A DNA stretch of 14,656 bases from DASZMJ01 sp035551935. Its GTDB lineage: Bacteria > Planctomycetota > Planctomycetia > Isosphaerales > Isosphaeraceae. The stretch is taken from positions 1 to 14,656 of the forward strand of contig DASZMJ010000370.1 of assembly GCA_035551935.1 (NCBI GenBank). The letters are read 5' to 3'. Of this stretch, positions 7,635 through 13,918 are shown piece by piece. Positions within the stretch are counted from its first letter, which is position 1. The number at the start of each line of letters is the position of its first letter. Under the pieces are notes generated by a model. The model did not search any database, was not told where the DNA came from, and saw only the letters and a program-made list of their open reading frames with translations. Made by a program: the position numbers and the translations under genes.

Positions 7635-7773
7635 GTTCCGAGCTCCGATCGGTTGTGACTCGCGGTTGCGGCGATCCGTCGCGGTGTTGCGACCCGGCGA
7701 CGACGGCCGGCAGGAACGTTCATAAAAGGCCATATCGCGTCCGAACGGCCGGTCCCCGCCCTAACTTGGCATA

Positions 7774-7810
7774 GGCCCGGGCCGGCGTCCTCGACGCCAG
7801 CGGCCGGGCC
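7774..7810 (+). promoter_or_regulatory. Strong leader hairpin upstream of the first PEP-CTERM gene
   Basis: GGCCCGG (7774-7780) pairs with CCGGGCC (7804-7810), and inside it GGCGTC (7784-7789) pairs with GACGCC (7793-7798) around a CTC loop; a 3/5-base internal loop separates the two stems. The structure ends 13 bases before the GGAGG ribosome site of the gene at 7838. There is no U-tract. It could stabilise the mRNA or affect translation; it could also be incidental in GC-rich DNA. Confidence 0.4.
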
Positions 7811-7837
7811 ATCGCCCTCGCGTGGAGGACCCTGCGC

Positions 7838-8539
7838 ATGGTTTGCTCGAAGTTGCGGGCCGCGTTCCTGGCGGCGGTCGTGATCGGGTCGGTCGGCGTC
7901 GGCCCGGCGCGGGCCGACTACCTCAACGTCGGCCTGAAGTCCGCCGACGATCAGGTCGTGGACGTGATCTACGGACCCGACGTCCATCACCTGTCTGAAT
8001 ACAAGTTCTATGCCGGCCCGTTCGTCGCCTCGCTCGACGGCGGGGCGAAGTTCGACGCCTACTGCGTCGACCTCTACCACGACCTCTCCCCCACCCAGGC
8101 CGTGACCCTCCGGTCGATCGCCGACCTCGGCGGCGGCCACGGGGCGGCCGTCGGCTTCCTGTACGACACGTTCGCGTCGCAGGTCACGAACTCGGCCCAG
8201 GGCGCGGGCCTGCAACTGGCGATCTGGGACGTCGAATACGACGGCGGCGACGGCTTCTCGACCGGCCTCTTCCGCGTCGGCGGCGGGACGTCGAGCCAGG
8301 CCCTGGCCGCCGCCAACCAGTACCTCAAGGCCTTCCATTCGGCGAGCGATCCGTCGGGCGCCGCGACGTGGTTCCAGTGCACCGACCACGGCGCCGACGG
8401 CACGATCAACCAGGACCTCGTCGGCCGCCCGCCGTTGCGGGCCGTCCCCGAGCCGGCCAGCCTGATGCTGCTCGGCGCCGGCGCCTTCGGCCTCGTCGCC
8501 CGCTCCCGGCTCCGGCGCCGGGCCGTCGCCCGCGATTGA
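7838..8539 (+). CDS. PEP-CTERM surface protein with a thioester-domain-like YCVD/LQLAIW core (paralogue 1)
   Basis: The 233-residue protein has a Sec signal peptide (residues 1-26, ending PARA before DYL) and a C-terminal PEP-CTERM sorting tail: VPEP at 203-206, a hydrophobic span SLMLLGAGAFGLVA, then the basic end RSRLRRR. Such tails are processed by exosortases and place the protein at the cell surface or in the matrix. The core has FDAYCVDLYHDL (Cys76) and GAGLQLAIWDVEYDGG (Gln126). The pair resembles the Cys and TQxA[IV]W Gln of thioester (TQXA/TED) domains, which bind host or substrate amines covalently; that reading is inference, and the spacing of 50 residues is shorter than in most characterised domains. 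A ribosome site GGAGG lies nine bases before the ATG. It is followed after 177 bases by a clear paralogue. Confidence 0.88.
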   Translation: MVCSKLRAAFLAAVVIGSVGVGPARADYLNVGLKSADDQVVDVIYGPDVHHLSEYKFYAGPFVASLDGGAKFDAYCVDLYHDLSPTQAVTLRSIADLGGGHGAAVGFLYDTFASQVTNSAQGAGLQLAIWDVEYDGGDGFSTGLFRVGGGTSSQALAAANQYLKAFHSASDPSGAATWFQCTDHGADGTINQDLVGRPPLRAVPEPASLMLLGAGAFGLVARSRLRRRAVARD

Positions 8540-8684
8540 GCGGCCGTCACCCGGCGGGTGCGGTCCCTCCGGCGCCTCGGGTGGCGAAAACGCAACAACG
8601 ACGTCGCAAATCGGCACCAACCAATCCGACGGGATCGGGGCGAGGCTAAACTGAACATCCAAGATTGTGCTCACGGCGACACTT

Positions 8685-8711
8685 GGAGATCTTGAAAAAA
8701 CGAGGAGATCT
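8685..8711 (+). repeat. Duplicated GGAGATCT in the leader of the second PEP-CTERM gene
   Basis: GGAGATCT occurs at 8685-8692 and again at 8704-8711, separated by an A-rich TGAAAAAACGA. The second copy is the ribosome site of the gene at 8717 (GAGGAG, nine bases from the ATG). The first copy has no suitable start codon at the proper distance. A ribosome stand-by site is possible; a short local duplication is the simpler explanation. Confidence 0.5.
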
Positions 8712-8716
8712 GGGCC

Positions 8717-9430
8717 ATGGTCCGGAAGGTTTCGCTCCCGCTGCTGGGGGTCCTGGTGCTGATCGGCGCCGGCCCACGCCCCTCGAGCGGGGGGACGGTG
8801 ACGATCACGACCGCGACGACGGGCTACGGCCGGTCCGTGACGATCTACGACGGCACGACGAAGGAGTCCGGCTTCGCCGGGCGACTCGCCGCCAAGATCG
8901 ACGGCAAGGGGGCGAAGCTCGACACCTACTGCGTCGACATCGCCCACTACGCCAACCCGAGCGAGACGGTGCTCCCCGTCTCGATCGCCTCACTGACCGA
9001 CGGCCGGGGGGCCGGGGTGGGCTTCCTGTTCGACACCTTCGACCCGAAGGTGACGAACGCCGACCTCGGCGCGGGCCTCCAGCTCGCCATCTGGGAGTAT
9101 GAATACAACGGCGACCACGCGATCAACACGACCAATTCGAAGCTGCCCTTCCGCCTGGTCTCGACCACGGCCCTGAAGAGCGCCATCGCCGATGCCAACG
9201 CCGACCTCGCGGCGCTCCAGAAGGCGGCGAAGCCGACCGGCTCGGCCACCTGGTACGAGGTCGCCGACCGCGGCCAGCACGTGAAGAACGACGGCGGCCA
9301 GAGCTTCGTCGGCCCGGCCACGCCGGGTATCGCCTCGGCGACCCCCGAGCCGGCGAGCCTGACTCTGCTCGGCCTGGGCTGCCTCGGCCTGCTCGGCCGG
9401 GCTGGGTTGCGCCGCCGGGCGTCCGCCTAA
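8717..9430 (+). CDS. PEP-CTERM surface protein with a thioester-domain-like YCVD/LQLAIW core (paralogue 2)
   Basis: The 237-residue protein is a tandem paralogue of its upstream neighbour. It has an N-terminal signal segment (VSLPLLGVLVLIGAGPRPSS) and a PEP-CTERM tail (TPEPASLTLLGLGCLGLLGR, then AGLRRR). The shared core includes KLDTYCVDIAHYANPSETV (Cys72), GRGAGVGFLFDTFDPKVTNA, and GAGLQLAIWEYEYNGD (Gln122). Cys72 and Gln122 are 50 residues apart, exactly as in the paralogue, while the N- and C-terminal parts have diverged. Both should be exported and anchored in the same manner. No exosortase gene is in the window. The ATG at 8717 has GAGGAG nine bases upstream. The stop codon overlaps that of the converging gene at 9427. 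Confidence 0.88.
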   Translation: MVRKVSLPLLGVLVLIGAGPRPSSGGTVTITTATTGYGRSVTIYDGTTKESGFAGRLAAKIDGKGAKLDTYCVDIAHYANPSETVLPVSIASLTDGRGAGVGFLFDTFDPKVTNADLGAGLQLAIWEYEYNGDHAINTTNSKLPFRLVSTTALKSAIADANADLAALQKAAKPTGSATWYEVADRGQHVKNDGGQSFVGPATPGIASATPEPASLTLLGLGCLGLLGRAGLRRRASA

Positions 9431-9813
9431 GGTTCGGGGCCGATCTCCAGCGCGACCCGGCCCCAGGTTTCGGGCGGGCTGGCCCACCGAGACGGATCGA
9501 CGTCGAGGGCCAGGACGTTCCGCCGTTGCAGGGCCGGGCCGGGTTCGAGGGTCAAGGCCGTCGTCCCCGGCGCGGGCTGCGCGAGGGGCTGGCCGTTGAG
9601 GGCCACGGCGACGAGGCCGGGGACCTCCTCGAGGCGGAGCCGGACCGACTCGCCCGGCCCGGGCCGGGGCAGGCCGAACCGGCGCTCGAGGCGGAAGGGG
9701 GCGTCGGCGAGCGGCCGGTCGAGCGGCAGGACGACGCGGGCCGGAACGGCGTCGGGGACGGCCGGGTCGCGGCGCTCCCAGGCGCCGCGGAGGCGGATCA
9801 GGTGTCCGGGCAT
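9427..9813 (-). CDS. Small beta-rich protein, possible GH2-like sugar-binding module
   Basis: The 128-residue protein reads as an ordered beta-sandwich: GAWERR near the start, PLADAPFRLERRFGLPRPGP at about 34-53, then GESVRLRLEEVPGLVAVALN ending in NGQPL (~73-77), and an NVLALDVDPSRW segment (~99-110). The order 'hydrophobic strand, R-x-F, V-x-L-NG-x-x-L' resembles the galactose-binding-like N-terminal domain of family 2 glycosidases, but here it stands alone with no catalytic domain and no signal peptide. This is pattern recognition only. The ATG at 9813 is preferred over a GTG at 9840 because a -10-like TATAAC lies just upstream. Its codon use and coherent sequence, with no credible competitor on the other strand, support a real gene. 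The stop overlaps that of the PEP-CTERM gene (shared CTAA). Confidence 0.7.
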   Translation of the reverse strand: MPGHLIRLRGAWERRDPAVPDAVPARVVLPLDRPLADAPFRLERRFGLPRPGPGESVRLRLEEVPGLVAVALNGQPLAQPAPGTTALTLEPGPALQRRNVLALDVDPSRWASPPETWGRVALEIGPEP

Positions 9814-9842
9814 GTTTGCTCTGGCCAGGGCTCGCGCCACGG

Positions 9843-9848
9843 GTTATA
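9843..9848 (-). promoter_or_regulatory. Possible -10 box of the small beta-rich protein gene
   Basis: On the minus strand GCGACTATAACC contains TATAAC, a 5/6 match to the -10 consensus, 30 bases upstream of the ATG at 9813. No good -35 hexamer was found. The remaining region up to the divergent fabH (to 10074) is GC-rich with a 14-base palindrome at 9970-9983 and nothing else recognisable. Confidence 0.28.
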
Positions 9849-10074
9849 GTCGCAGTCCAACGACCCGCATCCGGACGATCCCCCGACCTCACGAGCCTTC
9901 GAGTCGCGGCGCGGGGCCGGGCCGACCCCGACGGTCGGTCTGCTGGCGGCCGACGCCCCCGGGTCCCGCGCCCCGCGCGGGGCCGGGTGGACCGTCGCGG
10001 CGGGCCGGCAGGGGGACGGGTCGGGGATTGTCCGACCCCCACCGAGACGCGACGCGACCGTCCGCCGAGTGCCC

Positions 10075-11094
10075 ATGAGCAACGGCCACCTCCACGCCGA
10101 CCCGCCGACCCGGTCACTGACGGGCGTCCAGATCATCGGCAGCGGCAGCTACGTCCCCGAGCGGGTCGTCACCAACGAGCACCTCCGTCAGTCGCTCGGC
10201 TTCGACCCCGATTGGATCGTCAACCGGACCGGCATTCAAGAGCGCCGGTTCGCCCCGCCCCACCAGGCGACCAGCGACCTCTGCGCCCTGGCCGCGGCCC
10301 GCTGCCTCGAGGTCGCCGAGTGCGACCCCGCCGAGGTCGACCTGATGGTCGTCGGCACGATGACGCCGGACATGTGCTTCCCGTCGACGGCCTGCCTGGT
10401 CCAGGATCGGCTCCTCCTGAGCTGCCCGGCCTTCGACCTCCAGGCGGCCTGCGCCGGGTTCATGTACGCGCTGGTGACGGCCGCGCAGTTCGTCGCCGCC
10501 GGCACGAGCCGCCGGGCCCTGGTCATCGGCGGCGACACCAACAGCCGGGTCATCAACCCCGGCGACCAGAAGAGCTACCCCCTCTTCGGCGACGGCGCCG
10601 GGGCCGTCCTGCTGGCGCCCGGGAGCCCCGAGCAGGGGCTGGTCGCCTACCAGCTCGGTTCCGACGGCTCGGGCGGCGACCTGTTGAACCGGCCGGCCTG
10701 CGGCAGCCGGATGCCGCCGACGGTCGAGGCGCTGGAGCGGGGCCTGCACTACCTGACGATGGACGGCCGCGCCGTCTTCAAGTGGGCGGTCCGCATCCTC
10801 GCCGACTCGGCCCAGGCCGTCCTGGAGCGGGCCGAGCGGACCGTGGCCGACGTCCGCTGGTTCATCCCGCACCAGGCCAACATCCGGATCATCCACGCCG
10901 CCAGCGACGTGCTCGGCTTCTCCCGCGAGGCCGTCTTCAAGAACCTCGACCGCTACGGCAACACCTCCGGCGGCTCGATCCCCATCGCCCTCGACGAGCT
11001 GCTCCAACAAGGCCGCGTCCGCCGCGGCGACCTCCTCTTGACCTCCGGCTTCGGCGCCGGCCTGACCTGGGGCACCGCCCTCTGGCGTTGGTGA
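10075..11094 (+). CDS. fabH: Beta-ketoacyl-[acyl-carrier-protein] synthase III (FabH family)
   Basis: The 339-residue protein is a thiolase-fold KAS III, which condenses a starter acyl-CoA, typically acetyl-CoA, with malonyl-ACP to begin fatty acid synthesis. The catalytic triad is complete: Cys126 in DLQAACAGF, His266 in IPHQANIRI, Asn296 in YGNTSGGS. The N-terminal GSGSYVPERVVTNEHL and WIVNRTGIQERR segments and the GDGAGAVLL loop are standard for the family. Length is near the usual ~320-340. Two starts are possible, a GTG at 10069 and the ATG at 10075; neither has a good ribosome site, and the ATG is chosen. It stands alone rather than next to fabD, fabG or acpP, so it may be a second copy or serve a special acyl pathway; this is an inference. 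It is divergent from the gene at 9427-9813. Confidence 0.92.
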   Translation: MSNGHLHADPPTRSLTGVQIIGSGSYVPERVVTNEHLRQSLGFDPDWIVNRTGIQERRFAPPHQATSDLCALAAARCLEVAECDPAEVDLMVVGTMTPDMCFPSTACLVQDRLLLSCPAFDLQAACAGFMYALVTAAQFVAAGTSRRALVIGGDTNSRVINPGDQKSYPLFGDGAGAVLLAPGSPEQGLVAYQLGSDGSGGDLLNRPACGSRMPPTVEALERGLHYLTMDGRAVFKWAVRILADSAQAVLERAERTVADVRWFIPHQANIRIIHAASDVLGFSREAVFKNLDRYGNTSGGSIPIALDELLQQGRVRRGDLLLTSGFGAGLTWGTALWRW

Positions 11095-11583
11095 CCGCCG
11101 TCCCCCGACCGCAGGCCTCCCGCGGGGTTGCCCGAGCCGCCGGCCGGCGGCTCGACGCCCCGGGGACTTCGGTGGGTTGCTCTGAAAACAATGTCCCTGC
11201 GGCGAGGACGTGTCCCGCGCGACTTGAGAGCAGGTTGCTCTGCGGGCTCCCATCGCTGGGGGCCCAGGACCGGGTGCGCGCCGCATGCGGAGCAGGCTCC
11301 GACTGCGGGCCCAGAGGCGCCAAACACCAGCGGCCTCGGACCGCCGCAGCGACGCCACCAGCGTACCGCGGCCCCGGCCCTTTTCATCGGTCGGGGTGCC
11401 GCGCCGCGGCATGACGGCTCCCTGGTGGCTTACGAACGTTGCACAGGGCATGATCGGGAGCGCAGCAAGATCGTTCGCTCCACGCCACAACGAGTCCGAC
11501 GGCATCGAATCCTCTCGGGTTGGGGCCCGGCTCCGACTCCTGGCTCGATTTCCATGCCGGGGTTATTTCTGAATTTTTTTTTG
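11095..11583. other. Long intergenic stretch with no recognisable gene
   Basis: About 490 bases lie between fabH and the promoter of the third PEP-CTERM gene. Open frames exist on both strands but none reads as a coherent protein or has a ribosome site. A perfect 22-base palindrome lies at 11133-11154. The decamer GGTTGCTCTG occurs twice (11175-11184 and 11233-11242), the second copy overlapping a small hairpin, AGAGCA-GGT-TGCTCT. The sequence becomes less GC-rich after ~11430 and ends in a run of nine T residues (11574-11582) without a preceding stem. No tRNA fold was found. It could be decayed coding DNA or hold an uncharacterised RNA. Confidence 0.6.
11133..11154. terminator. Perfect 22-base palindrome after fabH, possible hairpin terminator without U-tract
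   Basis: CGAGCCGCCGG is followed directly by its reverse complement, 38 bases after the fabH stop codon. The predicted stem is very GC-rich. No T run follows, so termination would not be of the canonical intrinsic type; it could protect the 3' end of the mRNA. Confidence 0.4.
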
Positions 11584-11612
11584 TTGAAACGCCTTTCGAT
11601 CCAAGGTACTAT
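11584..11612 (+). promoter_or_regulatory. Sigma70-like promoter of the third PEP-CTERM gene
   Basis: TTGAAA (11584-11589) and TACTAT (11607-11612) are separated by exactly 17 bases, with 4-5/6 matches in each box. An A/T-rich region with nine T residues lies directly upstream and could act like an UP element. Transcription would begin near 11619 and give a leader of about 45 bases ending in a strong ribosome site. Confidence 0.7.
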
Positions 11613-11664
11613 GACCTGTTGTGTCCATTCCTGCCACCTCGGTATCAGATGAAAGGAGATCGAG

Positions 11665-12228
11665 ATGAACGCAAGGCTCGTGTTCGCCGCGGTCGCGACG
11701 GTCCTCCTGATCTGCACCGGCCCGGCCCGGGCAGGGTTGCTGAAGATCGACGACTCGACGGACAAGATCAAGGTCACGCTCGATGGGAACGACATCACGC
11801 CGGCGAACACCACGGAGACCGTGAACGTCGTCGCGCTCGATCGCGCCTTCCAGAACGGCGACACGGCGTTCACGTTCGCCGGGGTCCTGACCGAGAAGAA
11901 GGGGGGCCCGGACAGCGACTTCTTCAGCGTCGTCGTCACGACCAAGAACGCCCTGAACCCGAACGCCAACACCATCGTCTCGATCCTCTTCCTCTCCGAC
12001 ACGACCGGCTCGCTGAATGAGGATCCGGCCCTGCCGAGGGTCCCCGAAACCGGTGGCTTCCAGGACCTGGCGAAGGACTTCAAGTTCACGCTGCCCGCCG
12101 GTGCCACGATCATGGTGAAGTCGGATATCGACCCTTCGCCCGAGCCGTCCACGGCGGCGCTGGCCGCTATCGCGGCCCTCACCGGCCTGGGTTTCAAGCG
12201 GCTTCGGCGGGCGCGGCCGGCCGCCTGA
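11665..12228 (+). CDS. Small PEP-CTERM exported protein of unknown function
   Basis: The 187-residue protein has a Sec signal (MNARLVFAAVATVLLICTG, cleavage after PARA) and a PEP-CTERM tail: PSPEPSTAALAAIAALTGLG followed by the basic FKRLRRAR. The mature part is about 130 residues of soluble, Thr/Asn/Asp-rich, beta-type sequence (KIDDSTDKIKVTLDGNDITP near the start, FKFTLPAGATIMVKSDIDPS before the tail). It has no Cys after the signal, so unlike the two PEP-CTERM proteins at 7838-9430 it cannot form a Cys-Gln thioester, and no sequence similarity to them is visible outside the tail. Expression should be strong: the ribosome site AAAGGAGAT lies six bases before the ATG, behind a good sigma70-type promoter. 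It converges on the GH30 gene, with a large inverted repeat between them. The function is unknown. Confidence 0.87.
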   Translation: MNARLVFAAVATVLLICTGPARAGLLKIDDSTDKIKVTLDGNDITPANTTETVNVVALDRAFQNGDTAFTFAGVLTEKKGGPDSDFFSVVVTTKNALNPNANTIVSILFLSDTTGSLNEDPALPRVPETGGFQDLAKDFKFTLPAGATIMVKSDIDPSPEPSTAALAAIAALTGLGFKRLRRARPAA

Positions 12229-12255
12229 TACCGAATCGCGTGTGAATGGATCGCT

Positions 12256-12330
12256 CCTCGACGGGTCCGCCGTGCGGACCGATCCCCCGCCGTCGCGAGC
12301 GGATCGGTCCGCACGGCGGACCCGTCGAGG
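12256..12330. repeat. Perfect 30-bp inverted repeat with nested palindromes between convergent genes
   Basis: The left arm (12256-12285) and right arm (12301-12330) are perfect reverse complements over 30 bases, separated by a 15-base loop. Each arm also holds its own smaller hairpin: in the left arm GGTCCGC (12264-12270) pairs with GCGGACC (12274-12280) around CGT, and the right arm mirrors this. The element can thus fold as one long hairpin or as two short ones. It lies 27 bases after the PEP-CTERM stop, between two convergent genes, so it could stop transcription from both sides. Nested palindromes of this kind are also typical of REP/BIME-like mobile repeats. A further small hairpin, CCTCGC/GCGAGG, is at 12385-12400, just after the GH30 stop. 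Confidence 0.9.
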
Positions 12331-12400
12331 CGGCGACTCGACGCACGGGAAAGGCTCGGCCGGCTGTCCGGGCCACCGGCGTTGCCTCGCGCCGGCGAGG

Positions 12401-13798
12401 TCACGGCCAGACGTAGGTCCCCACGGCGCCGGCGGGGAGAGTCGAGGTGACGAGCCTGTCCCCGTCGCGGATGCCGAAGGTCTGCGACGAGCGGGCGTCG
12501 TTGAGCACGATCACGACCGTCCGATCGCCGGGCGTCGTGAAGGCGACGTTGGGGAGCGTGGGCAACTCGTTGGTCGCGATGCGGACGGACCCGGGCCGGA
12601 CGAACTTGGAGGCGTGCGCGACGATGTAATAGGCGGGATTGCGCGTGACCGTGTTGCCGTCGATCGTGACGGCGCCCAGGCAACTCGTGCAGCCCCCCGG
12701 CGTGTGGGGCAGGTACTTCGAGTCGGCCGCGAGGTTCCATTCGAGCACGGTGCGGCTCCAGTTGCGGGTGGCGCCGATCGTCAGCTCGCGGGTGTGCCAG
12801 TCGAGGTCGCCTCGCAGGTCGCCCGGCGCGCCGACCCACTGCTCGGTGAAGTACAGGTTCTTGTCCGGGAAGGCGGCGTGGACGGCGGAGAGCGCGTCGA
12901 TCTTGCCGGCGTAGAGGTGGAACGCGGTGCCGTCCACGAACCTCCGCGCCTTGGGATCGTTGAGGATGGTGAGCGGGTAATCCGGCCGGTCGCAGTTGTG
13001 GTCGTAGATGATGATCTTGGTGTCGAGCCCTGCCCTCTTGAACGCCGGGCCGAGATGGCCCTTGATGAACGCAGCCTGCTCGCGGGCCTCCATCAGAAGG
13101 CTCGGGTTGTTGCCCGGATGCAAGGGCTCGTTCTGGACCGTGACGGCGTCGATGCGGATGCCCTCGGCCTTCATGCCCTGGATGTACTTGACGAAGTAGT
13201 TCGCGTAGGCCCCGTAGAACTCGGGCTTGAGGCTCCCGCCGACGGTGTCGCGGTTGCTCTTCATCCACGCCGGCGGCGACCACGGCGAGCCCATGACCTT
13301 GAGCGCCGGGGCGATCTTCAGGACCTCCTTCAAGACCGGGATCACGTCGGTGCGATCCGGGGCCAGGCTGAACTTGGCCAGCTCGGGATCGACCTTCCCG
13401 GGCGGGAGGTCGTCGTAGGAGAAGGCCCGCTCGTTCAGGTCAGAGGCCCCGATCGACACCCGCAGGTAGCTGACGCCGAGGCCGTTGCCGTCGGTGGCGA
13501 ATAGCTCCCTCAGCAAAGCGGCGCGGGCGTCGGCGTCCATACGGAGGATGTGCCCGGCGCTGCCGCCGGTCAGCGTGTACCCGAATCCATCGATGGCCTG
13601 ATACGTCGTCTTCCGATCGACCCGGATCGTCGGGTCCTTGTCCTCGGCGCCCCCGAAGGTCAGGCCGGCCTTCTGCTTCTCGAACCGCGACGACCCGCCC
13701 GGGTCCGTGAGCCACAGCTCCACCCGCTGCGCGTGGGCATTCGACGCCCCGAGGAATGCCCCGCCGATCAGGATGAGGACGATCCGCATCCGGAACAT
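12401..13798 (-). CDS. Secreted glycoside hydrolase family 30 (glucosylceramidase-like / beta-1,6-glucanase-like)
   Basis: The 465-residue protein has a Sec signal (residues 1-23, IVLILIGGAFLGASNAHA) and a GH30 (beta/alpha)8 barrel with its associated beta domain. Family landmarks are YQAIDGFGYTLTGGSA at 66-81, VSYLRVSIGASD at 109-120, KVMGSPWSPPAWMKSN at 167-182, the acid/base Glu224 in TVQNEP, and the nucleophile Glu319 in LYFTEQW. The C-terminal beta sheet part runs from about 400 (RPGSVRIATN onward). GH30 enzymes are retaining hydrolases acting on glucosylceramide, beta-1,6-glucan or xylan; the sequence resembles the glucosylceramidase/beta-1,6-glucanase branches, but the substrate is not settled. 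It is likely to act outside the cell on glycans. The ATG at 13798 has AAGGGG about nine bases upstream. It is convergent with the third PEP-CTERM gene. Confidence 0.92.
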   Translation of the reverse strand: MFRMRIVLILIGGAFLGASNAHAQRVELWLTDPGGSSRFEKQKAGLTFGGAEDKDPTIRVDRKTTYQAIDGFGYTLTGGSAGHILRMDADARAALLRELFATDGNGLGVSYLRVSIGASDLNERAFSYDDLPPGKVDPELAKFSLAPDRTDVIPVLKEVLKIAPALKVMGSPWSPPAWMKSNRDTVGGSLKPEFYGAYANYFVKYIQGMKAEGIRIDAVTVQNEPLHPGNNPSLLMEAREQAAFIKGHLGPAFKRAGLDTKIIIYDHNCDRPDYPLTILNDPKARRFVDGTAFHLYAGKIDALSAVHAAFPDKNLYFTEQWVGAPGDLRGDLDWHTRELTIGATRNWSRTVLEWNLAADSKYLPHTPGGCTSCLGAVTIDGNTVTRNPAYYIVAHASKFVRPGSVRIATNELPTLPNVAFTTPGDRTVVIVLNDARSSQTFGIRDGDRLVTSTLPAGAVGTYVWP

Positions 13799-13918
13799 GA
13801 TGCGCCCCTTCGAGGGATGAGGCCGGACGCCGCCGACCGGGGACGCCCGGCGAGCCGTCCCGCCGGGCCTGATCCCCGATGCTACCAGAAGCCGGTCCCG
13901 AATGCGTCCGGCCGGGCC

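Noticed and set aside
7760..7785. TTGGCATAGGCC as a sigma54 promoter for the PEP-CTERM gene
   Set aside because: The -24-like TGGCA is present, but no TTGC element lies at the required spacing.
5729..8947. A single 1072-codon open frame on the minus strand
   Set aside because: Only the last 146 codons (the cupin) are coherent. The rest is antisense to three well-supported secreted-protein genes and reads as repetitive Arg/Gly/Pro/Val-rich text typical of GC-rich shadow frames.
10114..11505. 463-codon minus-strand open frame opposite fabH
   Set aside because: fabH has a complete catalytic triad on the plus strand; the opposite frame has no motifs and its composition is that of a shadow.
11495..11525. 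GCATCGAATCC stretch resembling a tRNA T-loop
   Set aside because: The flanking bases do not pair as a T-arm on either strand, and no acceptor, D or anticodon stems could be placed.
11571..11583. Nine-T run as an intrinsic terminator
   Set aside because: No GC stem precedes it directly; its position just ahead of a good promoter fits better with an upstream A/T element.
11128..11652. 174-codon open frame between fabH and the third PEP-CTERM gene
   Set aside because: It has no ribosome site, no recognisable motif, and runs through the promoter of the downstream gene.
12242..13504. 420-codon plus-strand open frame opposite the GH30 gene
   Set aside because: It starts inside the large inverted repeat and is antisense to a gene with both GH30 catalytic glutamates.
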